DNA from: JACCZR01 sp035296565
GTDB taxonomy: Bacteria > Actinomycetota > Thermoleophilia > Solirubrobacterales > Thermoleophilaceae
Reading direction: 5' to 3'
Length of the DNA: 64,000 nt
Assembly (NCBI GenBank): GCA_035296565.1
Contig: DATHAQ010000028.1
Location: 114,349 to 178,348, forward strand
Part shown: one piece after another, positions 7,642 through 15,108 of the stretch
Numbering within the stretch: position 1 is the first letter of the stretch
Layout: every line of letters begins with the position of its first letter
Made by a program: the position numbers and the translations under genes
Notes under the pieces: generated by a model
What the model was told of the DNA's origin: nothing
The model's input: only the letters and a program-made list of their open reading frames with translations
Database searches by the model: none

Positions 7642-8964
7642 ATGCTTCGCCCGCTGCTGGTCCTGGCGCCGCTCGCCGTGCCCGGCGCGCCTCCCCCCGA
7701 TGCGCACGCCGTCCACGTCATTCGCGCCGCCGGCTTCGGGCACGGGGTGGGCCTGAGCCAGTTCGGGGCCTACGGCTTTGCCCGGCGGGGGCGTGACTAC
7801 CGGCGCATCCTGAACCACTACTACCGCGGGGCCGAGCTGACGCGGATTCCTCCGCGCGAGACGAGCGTGCTCGTGCGGCGCGGCTACTCGGCAGCGAGCA
7901 TCCGCGGGGCGAGCCGCATCGGCGATCGCAGCGCTCGGCCCAACGTCACCTACACGGCACGACCGGGCGGGCCGGGCGTGCTGCTCTTCCGTGGGCGCAA
8001 CCGCGTGGGCAGCTTCACCGAGCCGCTGGGTGTCTCACGCGGGGGCGCGCCCGTCCAGCTCCTGGGCAAGGCCGACACCGGTGTGTCCGACGGCAGCTAC
8101 CGCGGGTCGCTCGTGCTCCACCGTGCGCGGGGTGGGCTGATGGTCGTCAACTCGCTGCCCCTCGACGACTACGTCCGCGGCGTGGTGCCGGGCGAGATGC
8201 CCGCCGGCTGGCATCCCGAGGCGCTCAAGAGCCAGGCGGTGGCGGCGCGCTCCTACGCCCTTTCCTCACCGTCGCGCTCGAAGCTCTACGACCACCTGCC
8301 CGACACGCGCTCGCAGGTGTACCTGGGGGCTTCCGGCGAGCGGCCCGAGTCCAGCGCCGCCGTTCGCGCCACCGCCGACCAGGTGCTCACCTACCGCGGC
8401 AGGCCCATCACCGCCTTCTTCTTCTCCACCTCGGGCGGGCGGACGGAGAACGCCGAGAACTCGTTCGTGGACTCCGGCCCGCGGCCGTATCTGGTGAGCG
8501 TGCCCGACCCCTACGACCGCATCTCGCCGCGCCACCGCTCCGAGCTGCGCTACTCCGACCGCGCCATGGCCCGGCGCCTGCGCGGGCGCTACCGCGGTCG
8601 CTTCCTGGGCGTGCGGGTCACAGAGCGCGGGGTCCCGCCGCGGATCGTACGGGCGCGGATCGTGGGGACGCGGGGCTCGGATCCGGTCGACGGCGGCCGG
8701 CTGCGAACACTCCTGGGCCTGCCGGACACCTGGGCCCACTTCCACAAAGTGGTGAGCTGGGGCCGTCGCCGGCGCATCACGGGTTGGTTCGAGCCGAGGG
8801 GCTCGGGCCGCGTGGCGATCGAGCGCCGGGTGCGTTGGCGCTGGCGGCAAGCGGCGCGGGGCGTCGCGACCTTCAGCGGCGACTTCTCGGTCCGCGTACG
8901 GGGCGGCGTCTACCGCGCGCGCTCGGGCGCCCTGACCGGCCCGGCGGTGAAGGTCGGCCGCTAG
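7642..8964 (+). CDS. SpoIID/LytB-domain protein, secreted (copy 2)
   Basis: 440 residues, a tandem paralogue of the preceding gene with the same order of elements. It has a short hydrophobic leader (LRPLLVLAPLAVPGAPPP), then GFGHGVGLSQFGAYGFARRG and HYYRGAEL, then the core with LDDYVRGVVPGEMPAGWHPE, LKSQAVAARSYAL and the SGGRTENAENSF region. The leader is shorter and more Pro-rich than in copy 1, so the signal peptide is less certain. Expected to act on peptidoglycan outside the membrane. Retention of all motif blocks in both copies argues that neither is a decaying duplicate. Confidence 0.83.
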   Translation: MLRPLLVLAPLAVPGAPPPDAHAVHVIRAAGFGHGVGLSQFGAYGFARRGRDYRRILNHYYRGAELTRIPPRETSVLVRRGYSAASIRGASRIGDRSARPNVTYTARPGGPGVLLFRGRNRVGSFTEPLGVSRGGAPVQLLGKADTGVSDGSYRGSLVLHRARGGLMVVNSLPLDDYVRGVVPGEMPAGWHPEALKSQAVAARSYALSSPSRSKLYDHLPDTRSQVYLGASGERPESSAAVRATADQVLTYRGRPITAFFFSTSGGRTENAENSFVDSGPRPYLVSVPDPYDRISPRHRSELRYSDRAMARRLRGRYRGRFLGVRVTERGVPPRIVRARIVGTRGSDPVDGGRLRTLLGLPDTWAHFHKVVSWGRRRRITGWFEPRGSGRVAIERRVRWRWRQAARGVATFSGDFSVRVRGGVYRARSGALTGPAVKVGR

Positions 8965-8979
8965 CGCACGAAACACGAG

Positions 8980-9004
8980 ATTTCTTGCCCGCCGGGTAAG
9001 AAAT
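8980..9004. promoter_or_regulatory. 25-nt near-perfect palindrome, candidate operator upstream of DoxX-like gene
   Basis: ATTTCTT and AAGAAAT flank CCCG-C-CGGG, with one G/T wobble pair. The dyad has 11 complementary pairs and one wobble around a single central base. It begins 15 nt after the stop of the second SpoIID gene and ends 49 nt before the ATG at 9054. The AT-rich arms stand out in this GC-rich sequence. No U-tract follows, so an operator for a dimeric repressor is more likely than a terminator. Confidence 0.5.
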
Positions 9005-9053
9005 GCCGCGCACGCGGCGCTCACTGCTCGTACCCGTCCACAAAGGAGACACC

Positions 9054-9527
9054 ATGAGCAGCGCCGTCGCGGCCGCCCTGCGGCCCATTCCCTTCCCGCG
9101 CTTCGAAACCCTTCGCAACGACCCCGCGGCACAGGCCTTCGTGCTGCTTCGGGTTGTGTTCAGCGTCGCGCCCATCCTCTTCGGGCTCGACAAGTTCGCC
9201 CACGTGATGAACGACCACTGGGCCCTCTACCTGGCACCGGAGTTCAACGACCTGATCCCCGGAAGCGCCGCCGACGCGATGCACCTGGTGGGGATCGTGG
9301 AGATCACGGCCGGCCTGGTGGTCGCCGTGGTGCCGCGCTTCGGCGGGCTGCTCGTGGCGGCCTGGCTCGGCGGCATCATCGTGAGCCTGCTGCTGGCCGG
9401 CGGCTACGGGGACATCGTGCTGCGTGACCTCGGCCTCCTGACGGGTGCCTTGGCCCTCGCGCGGCTGGCAAGCGCTCAGCCCGGCGTGAAGCGGAACGTC
9501 ACGACGTCGCCGTCGCGCACCTCATAG
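9054..9527 (+). CDS. DoxX-like four-helix membrane protein
   Basis: 157 residues with about four hydrophobic segments (AFVLLRVVFSVAPILFGLDK, AMHLVGIVEITAGLVVAVV, GGLLVAAWLGGIIVSLLLAG, DLGLLTGALALARLA). The FGLDKFAH segment in helix 1 resembles the DoxX/DoxD family of quinone-associated or redox-related membrane proteins. The start is ATG 9054, supported by AAAGGAGA 4 nt upstream, one of the clearest Shine-Dalgarno sequences in the window. A palindromic candidate operator lies upstream. Its 3' end overlaps the convergent ychF gene by 52 nt. Confidence 0.75.
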   Translation: MSSAVAAALRPIPFPRFETLRNDPAAQAFVLLRVVFSVAPILFGLDKFAHVMNDHWALYLAPEFNDLIPGSAADAMHLVGIVEITAGLVVAVVPRFGGLLVAAWLGGIIVSLLLAGGYGDIVLRDLGLLTGALALARLASAQPGVKRNVTTSPSRTS

Positions 9528-10561
9528 TCGCGACCCTCGACGCGCAGCAGCGCCTGCTCGCGCGCGGGCGCGTAGCCGCCGGCCTTGACCAGGTCGTCCC
9601 ACGGGACCACCTCGGCCGCCACGAAGCCGCGCTCCATGTCGGTGTGCACCGCGCCCGCCGCGGGGCGGGCGCGAGTGCCCGCCGGAATGGCCCGGGCCCG
9701 CGCCTCCTTGCCCTGGCCGGCGGTGAAGTACGAGATCAGCGACAGCAGGGCGAAGGCCTCGCGGATCACCGTGGTGAGACCCGACTCGGCCACCCCGAGA
9801 TCCTCCCGCATGGCCGCGGCGTCCTCGTCGGAGAGCTCGGCAAGCTCGGCGTCCAGCCGGGCGCTGACCGCCGTCGCGCGGGCGCCGGTCCTGGCGGCGT
9901 GCTCGGCCAGCGGCCCGGGCGGCTCGAGCGGCTCGCCCTCGGCGACGTTGGCCACGTAGAGCACGGGCTTGGCCGTCAGGGCGCTGAGCTGCCGCGGCCC
10001 CGCGGGCGCGTCCTCGGACCCCGGAACCGAGCGGGCCGGCCGGCCCTCGCGCAGCGCCTCCACCACCTGCGCCAGCCAGGCCGCCTCGGCCTGCAGCTCC
10101 TTGTCGAGCGACCTTGCCTGGCGCGACACCCGCTCGAGCCGCCGCTCGGCGGTGTCGAGGTCGGCCATCAGCAGCTCGGTCTCCACCGCCTCGACGTCGG
10201 ACAGCGGATCGACGGCCCCCTCGGTATGGACCACCTGCGGGTCGTCGTGCGCTCGCACCACGTGCAGGAGGGCGTCGGTCTCCCGGATGTTCCCCAGGAA
10301 GCGGTTGCCGAGGCCCTCCCCCTGGTGCGCCCCGCGCACCAGCCCCGCGATGTCGTGGAACTCGATCGCCTCGTGCACCACCGGCCGGGCGCCCACGGTC
10401 TTGGCCACGGCGTCCAGGCGCTCGTCGGGCACGGGCACCACCGCCACGTTGGGCTCGACGGTGGTGAAGGGGTAGTTGGCAGCCTGCGCGCCCGCGGCGG
10501 TCAGAGCGTTGAACAGCGACGACTTGCCCGCGTTGGGCAACCCGACGATGCCGACCTTCAC
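9476..10561 (-). CDS. ychF: redox-regulated ATPase/Obg-family GTPase YchF
   Basis: 361 residues, full length. The G1 motif GLPNAGKSSLFNALT, the YPFTTVEPN switch region and HDIAGLVRGAHQGEGLGNRF (G3 DxxG context) are characteristic. The C-terminal TGS domain begins near LISYFTAGQGKEARARAI and ends YEVRDGDVVTFRF. YchF binds ribosomes and hydrolyses ATP, linked to stress responses. The start is GTG 10561, overlapping the stop of the upstream PAP2 gene by 4 nt (GTGA). It is the last gene of an operon starting with the FtsH-like protease. Confidence 0.93.
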   Translation of the reverse strand: MKVGIVGLPNAGKSSLFNALTAAGAQAANYPFTTVEPNVAVVPVPDERLDAVAKTVGARPVVHEAIEFHDIAGLVRGAHQGEGLGNRFLGNIRETDALLHVVRAHDDPQVVHTEGAVDPLSDVEAVETELLMADLDTAERRLERVSRQARSLDKELQAEAAWLAQVVEALREGRPARSVPGSEDAPAGPRQLSALTAKPVLYVANVAEGEPLEPPGPLAEHAARTGARATAVSARLDAELAELSDEDAAAMREDLGVAESGLTTVIREAFALLSLISYFTAGQGKEARARAIPAGTRARPAAGAVHTDMERGFVAAEVVPWDDLVKAGGYAPAREQALLRVEGRDYEVRDGDVVTFRFTPG

Positions 10562-10998
10562 GGGGTCAGCCGGGCCAGCGCGTGCCCGAGGGCGGCGCCC
10601 GCCAGGGTGTCCGAGGGGTAGTGCAGGCCCAGAAAGGGGCGGCTGAGCGCTACGACCAGCGCCAGCGCGTACACGGGGCCGCCGCCCAGGCCGCGCGCCG
10701 CGGCGAAGGAGGTGGATGCGTGGGCCGAGGGGTAGGAGAGCTCGGAGACGGTCGGCATCAGCGGGGGCAGGTCCTCGAACACCGGCCGGTCGCGGGGCAG
10801 GGTCAGCTTTATCGACGAGGTGACGAACTGGGCGACCGCCACGGCCCGCATGGTGCGGAGGTAGCGGCGCCGGCCCGAGGGGTGCAGCACGGCCCCGGCC
10901 AGCGCGAGCGCGTGCCACAGGGCCGCGTGCTCGGTGACCCGGCCCACGGCGATGGCGGCCGCCTCGGCGGAGGGCGTGTGCCCGCGGGTGCGCAGCAC
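10558..10998 (-). CDS. PAP2-superfamily phosphatase, membrane-bound
   Basis: About 146 residues. The three PAP2 signature blocks are present: KLTLPRDRPVFED (KxxxxxxRP), LSYPSAHASTSF (PSxH) and SRPFLGLHYPSDTLAG (SRxxxxxHxxxD). Hydrophobic segments surround them. The family dephosphorylates lipid phosphates such as undecaprenyl pyrophosphate or phosphatidate, with substrate unknown here. GTG 10998 is the first canonical start. The frame stays open upstream (ALDLALLR), so the N-terminus may be a few residues longer. The 3' end overlaps ychF by 4 nt. Confidence 0.8.
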   Translation of the reverse strand: MLRTRGHTPSAEAAAIAVGRVTEHAALWHALALAGAVLHPSGRRRYLRTMRAVAVAQFVTSSIKLTLPRDRPVFEDLPPLMPTVSELSYPSAHASTSFAAARGLGGGPVYALALVVALSRPFLGLHYPSDTLAGAALGHALARLTP

Positions 10999-11041
10999 CC
11001 TCAGCAGCGCCAGGTCGAGGGCCCCGAGCGTTCTGCGCGCG

Positions 11042-11263
11042 CTAGAAGCCGACGCGGTGCTCTTCGGTCTCGACCCGGACGTAGACGATCTGCGACAGGT
11101 CGAGCGAGACGTCGGAGTCCTCGGTCTTGAGCTCGTGCCAGCGGTCCGAGCTCTCGTCGGCCAGCGCGTCGCGCAGGGCCTTGAGCGGCTCGTCGCTCAC
11201 CCTCAAGGCCAGCGACTGCCCGCCCTGGAATCCGATGTCGACACGATTGGGGCGCTCCGCCAT
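11042..11263 (-). CDS. small conserved protein, DUF3107-like
   Basis: 73 residues. It begins AERPNRVDIGFQGGQSLALR and ends with LDLSQIVYVRVETEEHRVGF. The short beta-rich layout, with a C-terminal IVYVRVE strand, resembles small actinobacterial DUF3107-type proteins, but the match is from memory and weak. The start is ATG 11263, sharing one base with the stop of the epimerase gene (TGATG), so the two are coupled. Function unknown. Confidence 0.6.
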   Translation of the reverse strand: MAERPNRVDIGFQGGQSLALRVSDEPLKALRDALADESSDRWHELKTEDSDVSLDLSQIVYVRVETEEHRVGF

Positions 11264-11673
11264 CAGTGATCCTCCGCCGGTTGGACGATCTCGGTGAGCA
11301 CGCCGCCCGTGGCCTTGGGATGCAGGAAGGCCACCCGGCTGCCGCGGATGCCCGTGCGGGGCTGCTCGTCGATGAGGCGCAGTCCGGCTTCGCGCAGCTC
11401 CTCGAGGCGGGAGTCGATGTCGTCGGTCTGGTAGGCCACGTGGTGTAGCCCGGGGCCGTTGCGCTCCAGGAACTTACCCACGGCGGTCTCGGCCCCCAAC
11501 GGGCTGAGCAGCTCCACATGGCCCTCGCCGATCTCCAGCAGCACGGCGTCCACGCCCTGCTCCTCGACGGTCTCGCGGTGCTGCTCGCGCATGCCGAACC
11601 GATCGCGGTAGAGGGTCACGGCCTCGTCGATGTCCTCGACCGCCACGCCGATGTGATCGATGCGCCCGAACAA
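11263..11673 (-). CDS. mce: methylmalonyl-CoA epimerase (VOC superfamily)
   Basis: 136 residues, the family's usual size. It interconverts (2R)- and (2S)-methylmalonyl-CoA in propionate/odd-chain metabolism. The two VOC half-repeats start at GRIDHIGVAVEDIDEAVTLY and GPGLHHVAYQTDDID. Metal-ligand positions are visible as His in DHIGV, Glu in HVELLSP, His in LHHVAY and Glu in LTEIVQP. TTG 11673 is the start that gives exactly this domain. Longer versions extend into the FtsH-like gene. It sits 13 nt downstream of that gene in the same operon. Confidence 0.88.
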   Translation of the reverse strand: MFGRIDHIGVAVEDIDEAVTLYRDRFGMREQHRETVEEQGVDAVLLEIGEGHVELLSPLGAETAVGKFLERNGPGLHHVAYQTDDIDSRLEELREAGLRLIDEQPRTGIRGSRVAFLHPKATGGVLTEIVQPAEDH

Positions 11674-11686
11674 GAGGGCGCTGAGA

Positions 11687-13174
11687 CTACCTATCGCCCT
11701 GGAGGCCCTCGGAGGCCGCGATAGTGGCCGGTCCCGGGTGCCGGGCGGGGTCCGGCGCTGAGCCGTTCTCTCCCCTGTACGAGCTGACGATGCGCTCGAT
11801 GTCCTCGCGCTCGAGCACCTCGTTCTGCAGCAGGGTGAAGACAAAGCCCTCGAGGAGGGTGCGGTTCTGGGAGACCAGCGCGAGGGCGCGCCGGTGCGCG
11901 AGGTCGGTGATGTATTGCTGCTCCTCGTCGACAACGCGCCGCGTGGAGTCCGACAGGGAGTAGTCGTCGGTCGGGATCTGCTTGGACATCACGTCGGTGC
12001 CCATGCCGTAGTCGGTCACCATCCCCCGGCTGATCTCGTGGACCCGGCGCAGGTCGTCGGCCGCGCCGGTGGTGACCTTGCCGAACACGACGTGCTCGGT
12101 CACCCGGCCGCCGAGCAGGACCACCATGTAGTCGATCAGCTCCTCGCGGGTCTTCAGGTAGCGGTCCTCGTCAGGCAGGTTCAGCGTGTACCCGAGCGCC
12201 TTGCCGCGGGGGACGATCGAGATGCGGTGAACCTTCTCCACCGAGGGCAGAAGCTCCGAGCACAGGGCGTGGCCGGCCTCGTGGTAGGCGACGACCTTCT
12301 TCTCGTGCTCGGTGATCACCCGCCGTGACTGCATGCCGGCGATCACCCGCTCGAGCGCACCCTGGAAGTCCTTGGTCTTGATGTGGTCGCGCCCGTCCCG
12401 GCCGGCGAAGATCGCCGCCTCGTTGCAGATGTTGGCCAGGTCGGCCCCCGTGAGCCCGCTGGTCTGGCGGGCGATGATGTCGAGGTCGACGTCGCGCAGC
12501 GGCTTGTCGCGCACGTGTACGCCGAGGATCTCCTTGCGGCCCTTGAGGTCGGGCGGCGTGACGAAGATCTGGCGGTCGAAGCGCCCGGGGCGCAGCAGCG
12601 CCGTGTCGAGCTTGTCGAGGAGGTTGGAGGCGCCGATGACGACAACGTCGTCGCGGCCGCCGAACCCGTCGAGCTCCACCAGCAGCTGGTTGAGCGTCTG
12701 GTCCTTCTCGCCGGAGATGTCCTTGCCACGGGCGGCGCCCACGGCATCGAGCTCGTCGATGAAGACGATCGCCGGTGCGGCCTTGCGGGCCTCCCTGAAC
12801 AGCCGCCGGATGCGGGCGGCGCCCAGGCCGGCGAACATCTCGACGAACGCGGGGGCCGACTGGGCGAAGAACTCCGAGCCGGACTCCTTGGCCACCGCCT
12901 TGGCCAGCATGGTCTTGCCCGTGCCGGGCGGCCCGTGCAGCAGGATCCCCTTGGGGACGCGCGCACCGAGCTGGTGGAAGCGCTTGGAGTCCTGGAGGAA
13001 CTCCACCACCTCGCGGAGCTTTTCCTTGGCCTCGTCGGCCCCCGCGACGTCGTCCCAGCCGATGGCCTCGTTCTGGCTCGGCTTGATCTGCTGCGGCTTT
13101 GTCCGCAGCGGCATCGTCTTCAGGAGCATGATCATCACCACGGCGATGAGCCCCATGAAGATGATCGGAGCCAT
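11687..13174 (-). CDS. FtsH-like membrane AAA+ zinc metalloprotease, short form
   Basis: 495 residues against about 610-650 for canonical FtsH. A single N-terminal membrane segment (MAPIIFMGLIAVVMIMLL) leads straight into the AAA+ domain: Walker A GPPGTGKT, Walker B AIVFIDELDAVG, second region of homology ALLRPGRFDRQ. The M41 protease motif is HEAGH, and the third zinc ligand region is TTGAADDLRR. The extracytoplasmic domain and first helix of normal FtsH are missing. The pore segment reads EMFAGLGAARIRRLF instead of the usual MFVGVGA form. It is likely a paralogue degrading membrane proteins. Confidence 0.88.
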   Translation of the reverse strand: MAPIIFMGLIAVVMIMLLKTMPLRTKPQQIKPSQNEAIGWDDVAGADEAKEKLREVVEFLQDSKRFHQLGARVPKGILLHGPPGTGKTMLAKAVAKESGSEFFAQSAPAFVEMFAGLGAARIRRLFREARKAAPAIVFIDELDAVGAARGKDISGEKDQTLNQLLVELDGFGGRDDVVVIGASNLLDKLDTALLRPGRFDRQIFVTPPDLKGRKEILGVHVRDKPLRDVDLDIIARQTSGLTGADLANICNEAAIFAGRDGRDHIKTKDFQGALERVIAGMQSRRVITEHEKKVVAYHEAGHALCSELLPSVEKVHRISIVPRGKALGYTLNLPDEDRYLKTREELIDYMVVLLGGRVTEHVVFGKVTTGAADDLRRVHEISRGMVTDYGMGTDVMSKQIPTDDYSLSDSTRRVVDEEQQYITDLAHRRALALVSQNRTLLEGFVFTLLQNEVLEREDIERIVSSYRGENGSAPDPARHPGPATIAASEGLQGDR

Positions 13175-13243
13175 ACGATGGCCCAGTCCTCGAAACCGGA
13201 CAGGAATGAGCCGAGTCCCAGCACTGTGACCCTTATCGGCGGG

Positions 13244-14317
13244 TCAGGTCACGGGCTGATGCCGAGGATTTGGATGTAGGCGCCTTCCCACCTTGGAGCA
13301 GGGTCGGCCCTCCACCTCGACGATGTCGGCGGTGTAGTCGTTGGAGCCGCGCACCAGCGAGGAGCCGACGCCGTAGGAGTCGACCGGTGCCCCCACGGCC
13401 TCGAATGCGCGGATGCGCTCTGCGTCGAAGCCCCCGCTGGCCACGATCTTCACGCGCCCGTGACCGGCGTCGTCGAGTGCCTGGCGCACGCGCTCCACCA
13501 GCCGGATGTTGACCCCGGTGGGGTCGAACTCGCCCATCTCGGTCCACAGCGCGCGGTCCACCAGCGTGCCCGAGGTGTCCAGGCGCACGCCCCACAGATC
13601 GTCCCCCAGCGCGTCGGCCACCTCGAGCGAGGTCCGCACGGAGTCGTTCTCGAAGTCGACCAGCACGACTACGTTCATCTGGTCGGCGAAGCGCGTGGCG
13701 AAGGCCTTGGCCGCGCCGGCGGTGTCGCCCTCGTACGCCGCGATCAGCCCGTGCGGCACCGTGCCCACGCCGCGCCCTCCCCACCACGACGCCTGGGCGT
13801 CGGTGGAGACGCCGATCGCGCCGGCCACGTGGGCGGACCAGCCGTCCCCGGTCTGCACCAGCCAGTGGTCGTGGCGGGCGGGGAAGTAGAGGATCGGCTT
13901 GTCGTTGGCGGCGGCGACGACCTCCCTGACGTTGCTCATGATCAGTGTGCGGCGGGCCAGCGAGCCGAGATAGACCGTCTCCAGGTGGGCGAACAGCGAG
14001 TAATCGCCCTCGATGGTCATGACCGTCTCCCACGGGACCAGCTCGTCGCCCTCGTGCAGCGCGTGCACCTCGAGCTCCTCCCAGCCGCGCCCGTCGCGCC
14101 CGGCGCACTGCTTGAGGATCGCGATCGCCTCGTCGATGCCGCCCAGCACCGACCGCTTGCGCTGGAAGACCTGCATGAGGACATGCGGGTGCCTGTTCTC
14201 GGTCTCCAGGAGCTCTCGTGTGAAGGTGAAGTAGGCGTCGGAGTAGTAGCCCTCGCGGATGCGCTCGACGGGGAGGCGAAAGACCTCGGGGGCCAGCCGC
14301 TCCCGCGTGGCGCTCAC
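13244..14317 (-). CDS. nicotinate phosphoribosyltransferase
   Basis: 357 residues. It converts nicotinate and PRPP to nicotinate mononucleotide in NAD salvage. Recognisable blocks are EGYYSDAYFTFTRELLE near the N-terminus, the HALHEGDELVPWETVMTIEG strand region, VGTVPHGLIAAYEGDT, the phosphate-binding KIVASGGFDAERIRAFE and PVDSYGVGSSLV. It is shorter than the 430-residue PncB type and closer to the compact quinolinate/nicotinate phosphoribosyltransferase type. The start is GTG 14317, overlapping the DUF1385 stop by 4 nt. It is last in the operon M20 peptidase - DUF1385 - this gene. Confidence 0.87.
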   Translation of the reverse strand: MSATRERLAPEVFRLPVERIREGYYSDAYFTFTRELLETENRHPHVLMQVFQRKRSVLGGIDEAIAILKQCAGRDGRGWEELEVHALHEGDELVPWETVMTIEGDYSLFAHLETVYLGSLARRTLIMSNVREVVAAANDKPILYFPARHDHWLVQTGDGWSAHVAGAIGVSTDAQASWWGGRGVGTVPHGLIAAYEGDTAGAAKAFATRFADQMNVVVLVDFENDSVRTSLEVADALGDDLWGVRLDTSGTLVDRALWTEMGEFDPTGVNIRLVERVRQALDDAGHGRVKIVASGGFDAERIRAFEAVGAPVDSYGVGSSLVRGSNDYTADIVEVEGRPCSKVGRRLHPNPRHQPVT

Positions 14318-15108
14318 GGCGCGGTCTCGACCCGCAGGATCTCCGCCAGCGCGGCGCGGCCCACCTCGAGCTGCTCCTCGCTGGGCTCGCGCGTCCCCAC
14401 CAGCCGCTGGATCTCGTGGCCCGGCTTGCGCAGGGCGCGCGACAGGCTCGTGCCCTCGTGACGCTCCGACCAGGCGAACACCTCCACCGCCACGGCGGCG
14501 CTGCCCAACGCCACGGTGACCTCGGCGGCCGGGCCCTTCAGGCCCGCCCTGCGCGCGGCGACGTTGCCCACGGCGGCGCTGGCCAGCATCGGCGCCACCA
14601 GGTTCGAGCCGCAGCGGTCGTGCTCCTTCTCGGCCTCAGCCGCCTCACCGTCCTGTTCGTAGGCGGCGATGGCCTTGTGCTCCACGCCGTGGTAGGCGGC
14701 CAGGTCTCCCCCGCGCAGCGCCAGCAGGGCCGGCGCGAGGCTCACGAGGCTTACGGCGGCCTCGCGGCCGACGGTGCGCGCCCCGGTGGAACGGATGGCC
14801 TGGCCGAGCACCGCGGCGCCGGCCATCGTCCCCAGCGTCCGCACGTCCTGCATCGGCAGCTTGGCCTCGGGGAGGGCCCGCTTGACAAGCGGGATGACCG
14901 CCATGGCCTCGGCGAGCTTCGTGATGCCGCGCACGCCGGGGATGCGCTCGCTGGCCCGGCCGCCCAGGTCGGGCTTGGGGCCCGAGCCCACCTTCAGCTC
15001 GCCCTGCGGGGTGCGCACCGCGGCGGCCCAGTGGGTGGGGCCGTGCACCAGCAGTCCGTTGCGCAGGGCCATGCCGCCGAGCCTCAGCTTGTCCTCCGGG
15101 GTGCTCAC
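14314..15108 (-). CDS. DUF1385 family membrane-associated protein
   Basis: 264 residues. The diagnostic DUF1385 blocks are visible: LRLGGMALRNGLLVHGP near the N-terminus, AYHGVEHKAIAAYE, and a Cys-containing HDRCGSNLVAP. Hydrophobic stretches (AAVSLVSLAPALLALRG and PMLASAAVGNVAA) suggest membrane association. The family has no established biochemical role. The start is GTG 15108, overlapping the M20 stop (GTGA). The genes on both sides, NAPRT and M20 peptidase, give no clear pathway link. Confidence 0.85.
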   Translation of the reverse strand: MSTPEDKLRLGGMALRNGLLVHGPTHWAAAVRTPQGELKVGSGPKPDLGGRASERIPGVRGITKLAEAMAVIPLVKRALPEAKLPMQDVRTLGTMAGAAVLGQAIRSTGARTVGREAAVSLVSLAPALLALRGGDLAAYHGVEHKAIAAYEQDGEAAEAEKEHDRCGSNLVAPMLASAAVGNVAARRAGLKGPAAEVTVALGSAAVAVEVFAWSERHEGTSLSRALRKPGHEIQRLVGTREPSEEQLEVGRAALAEILRVETAP

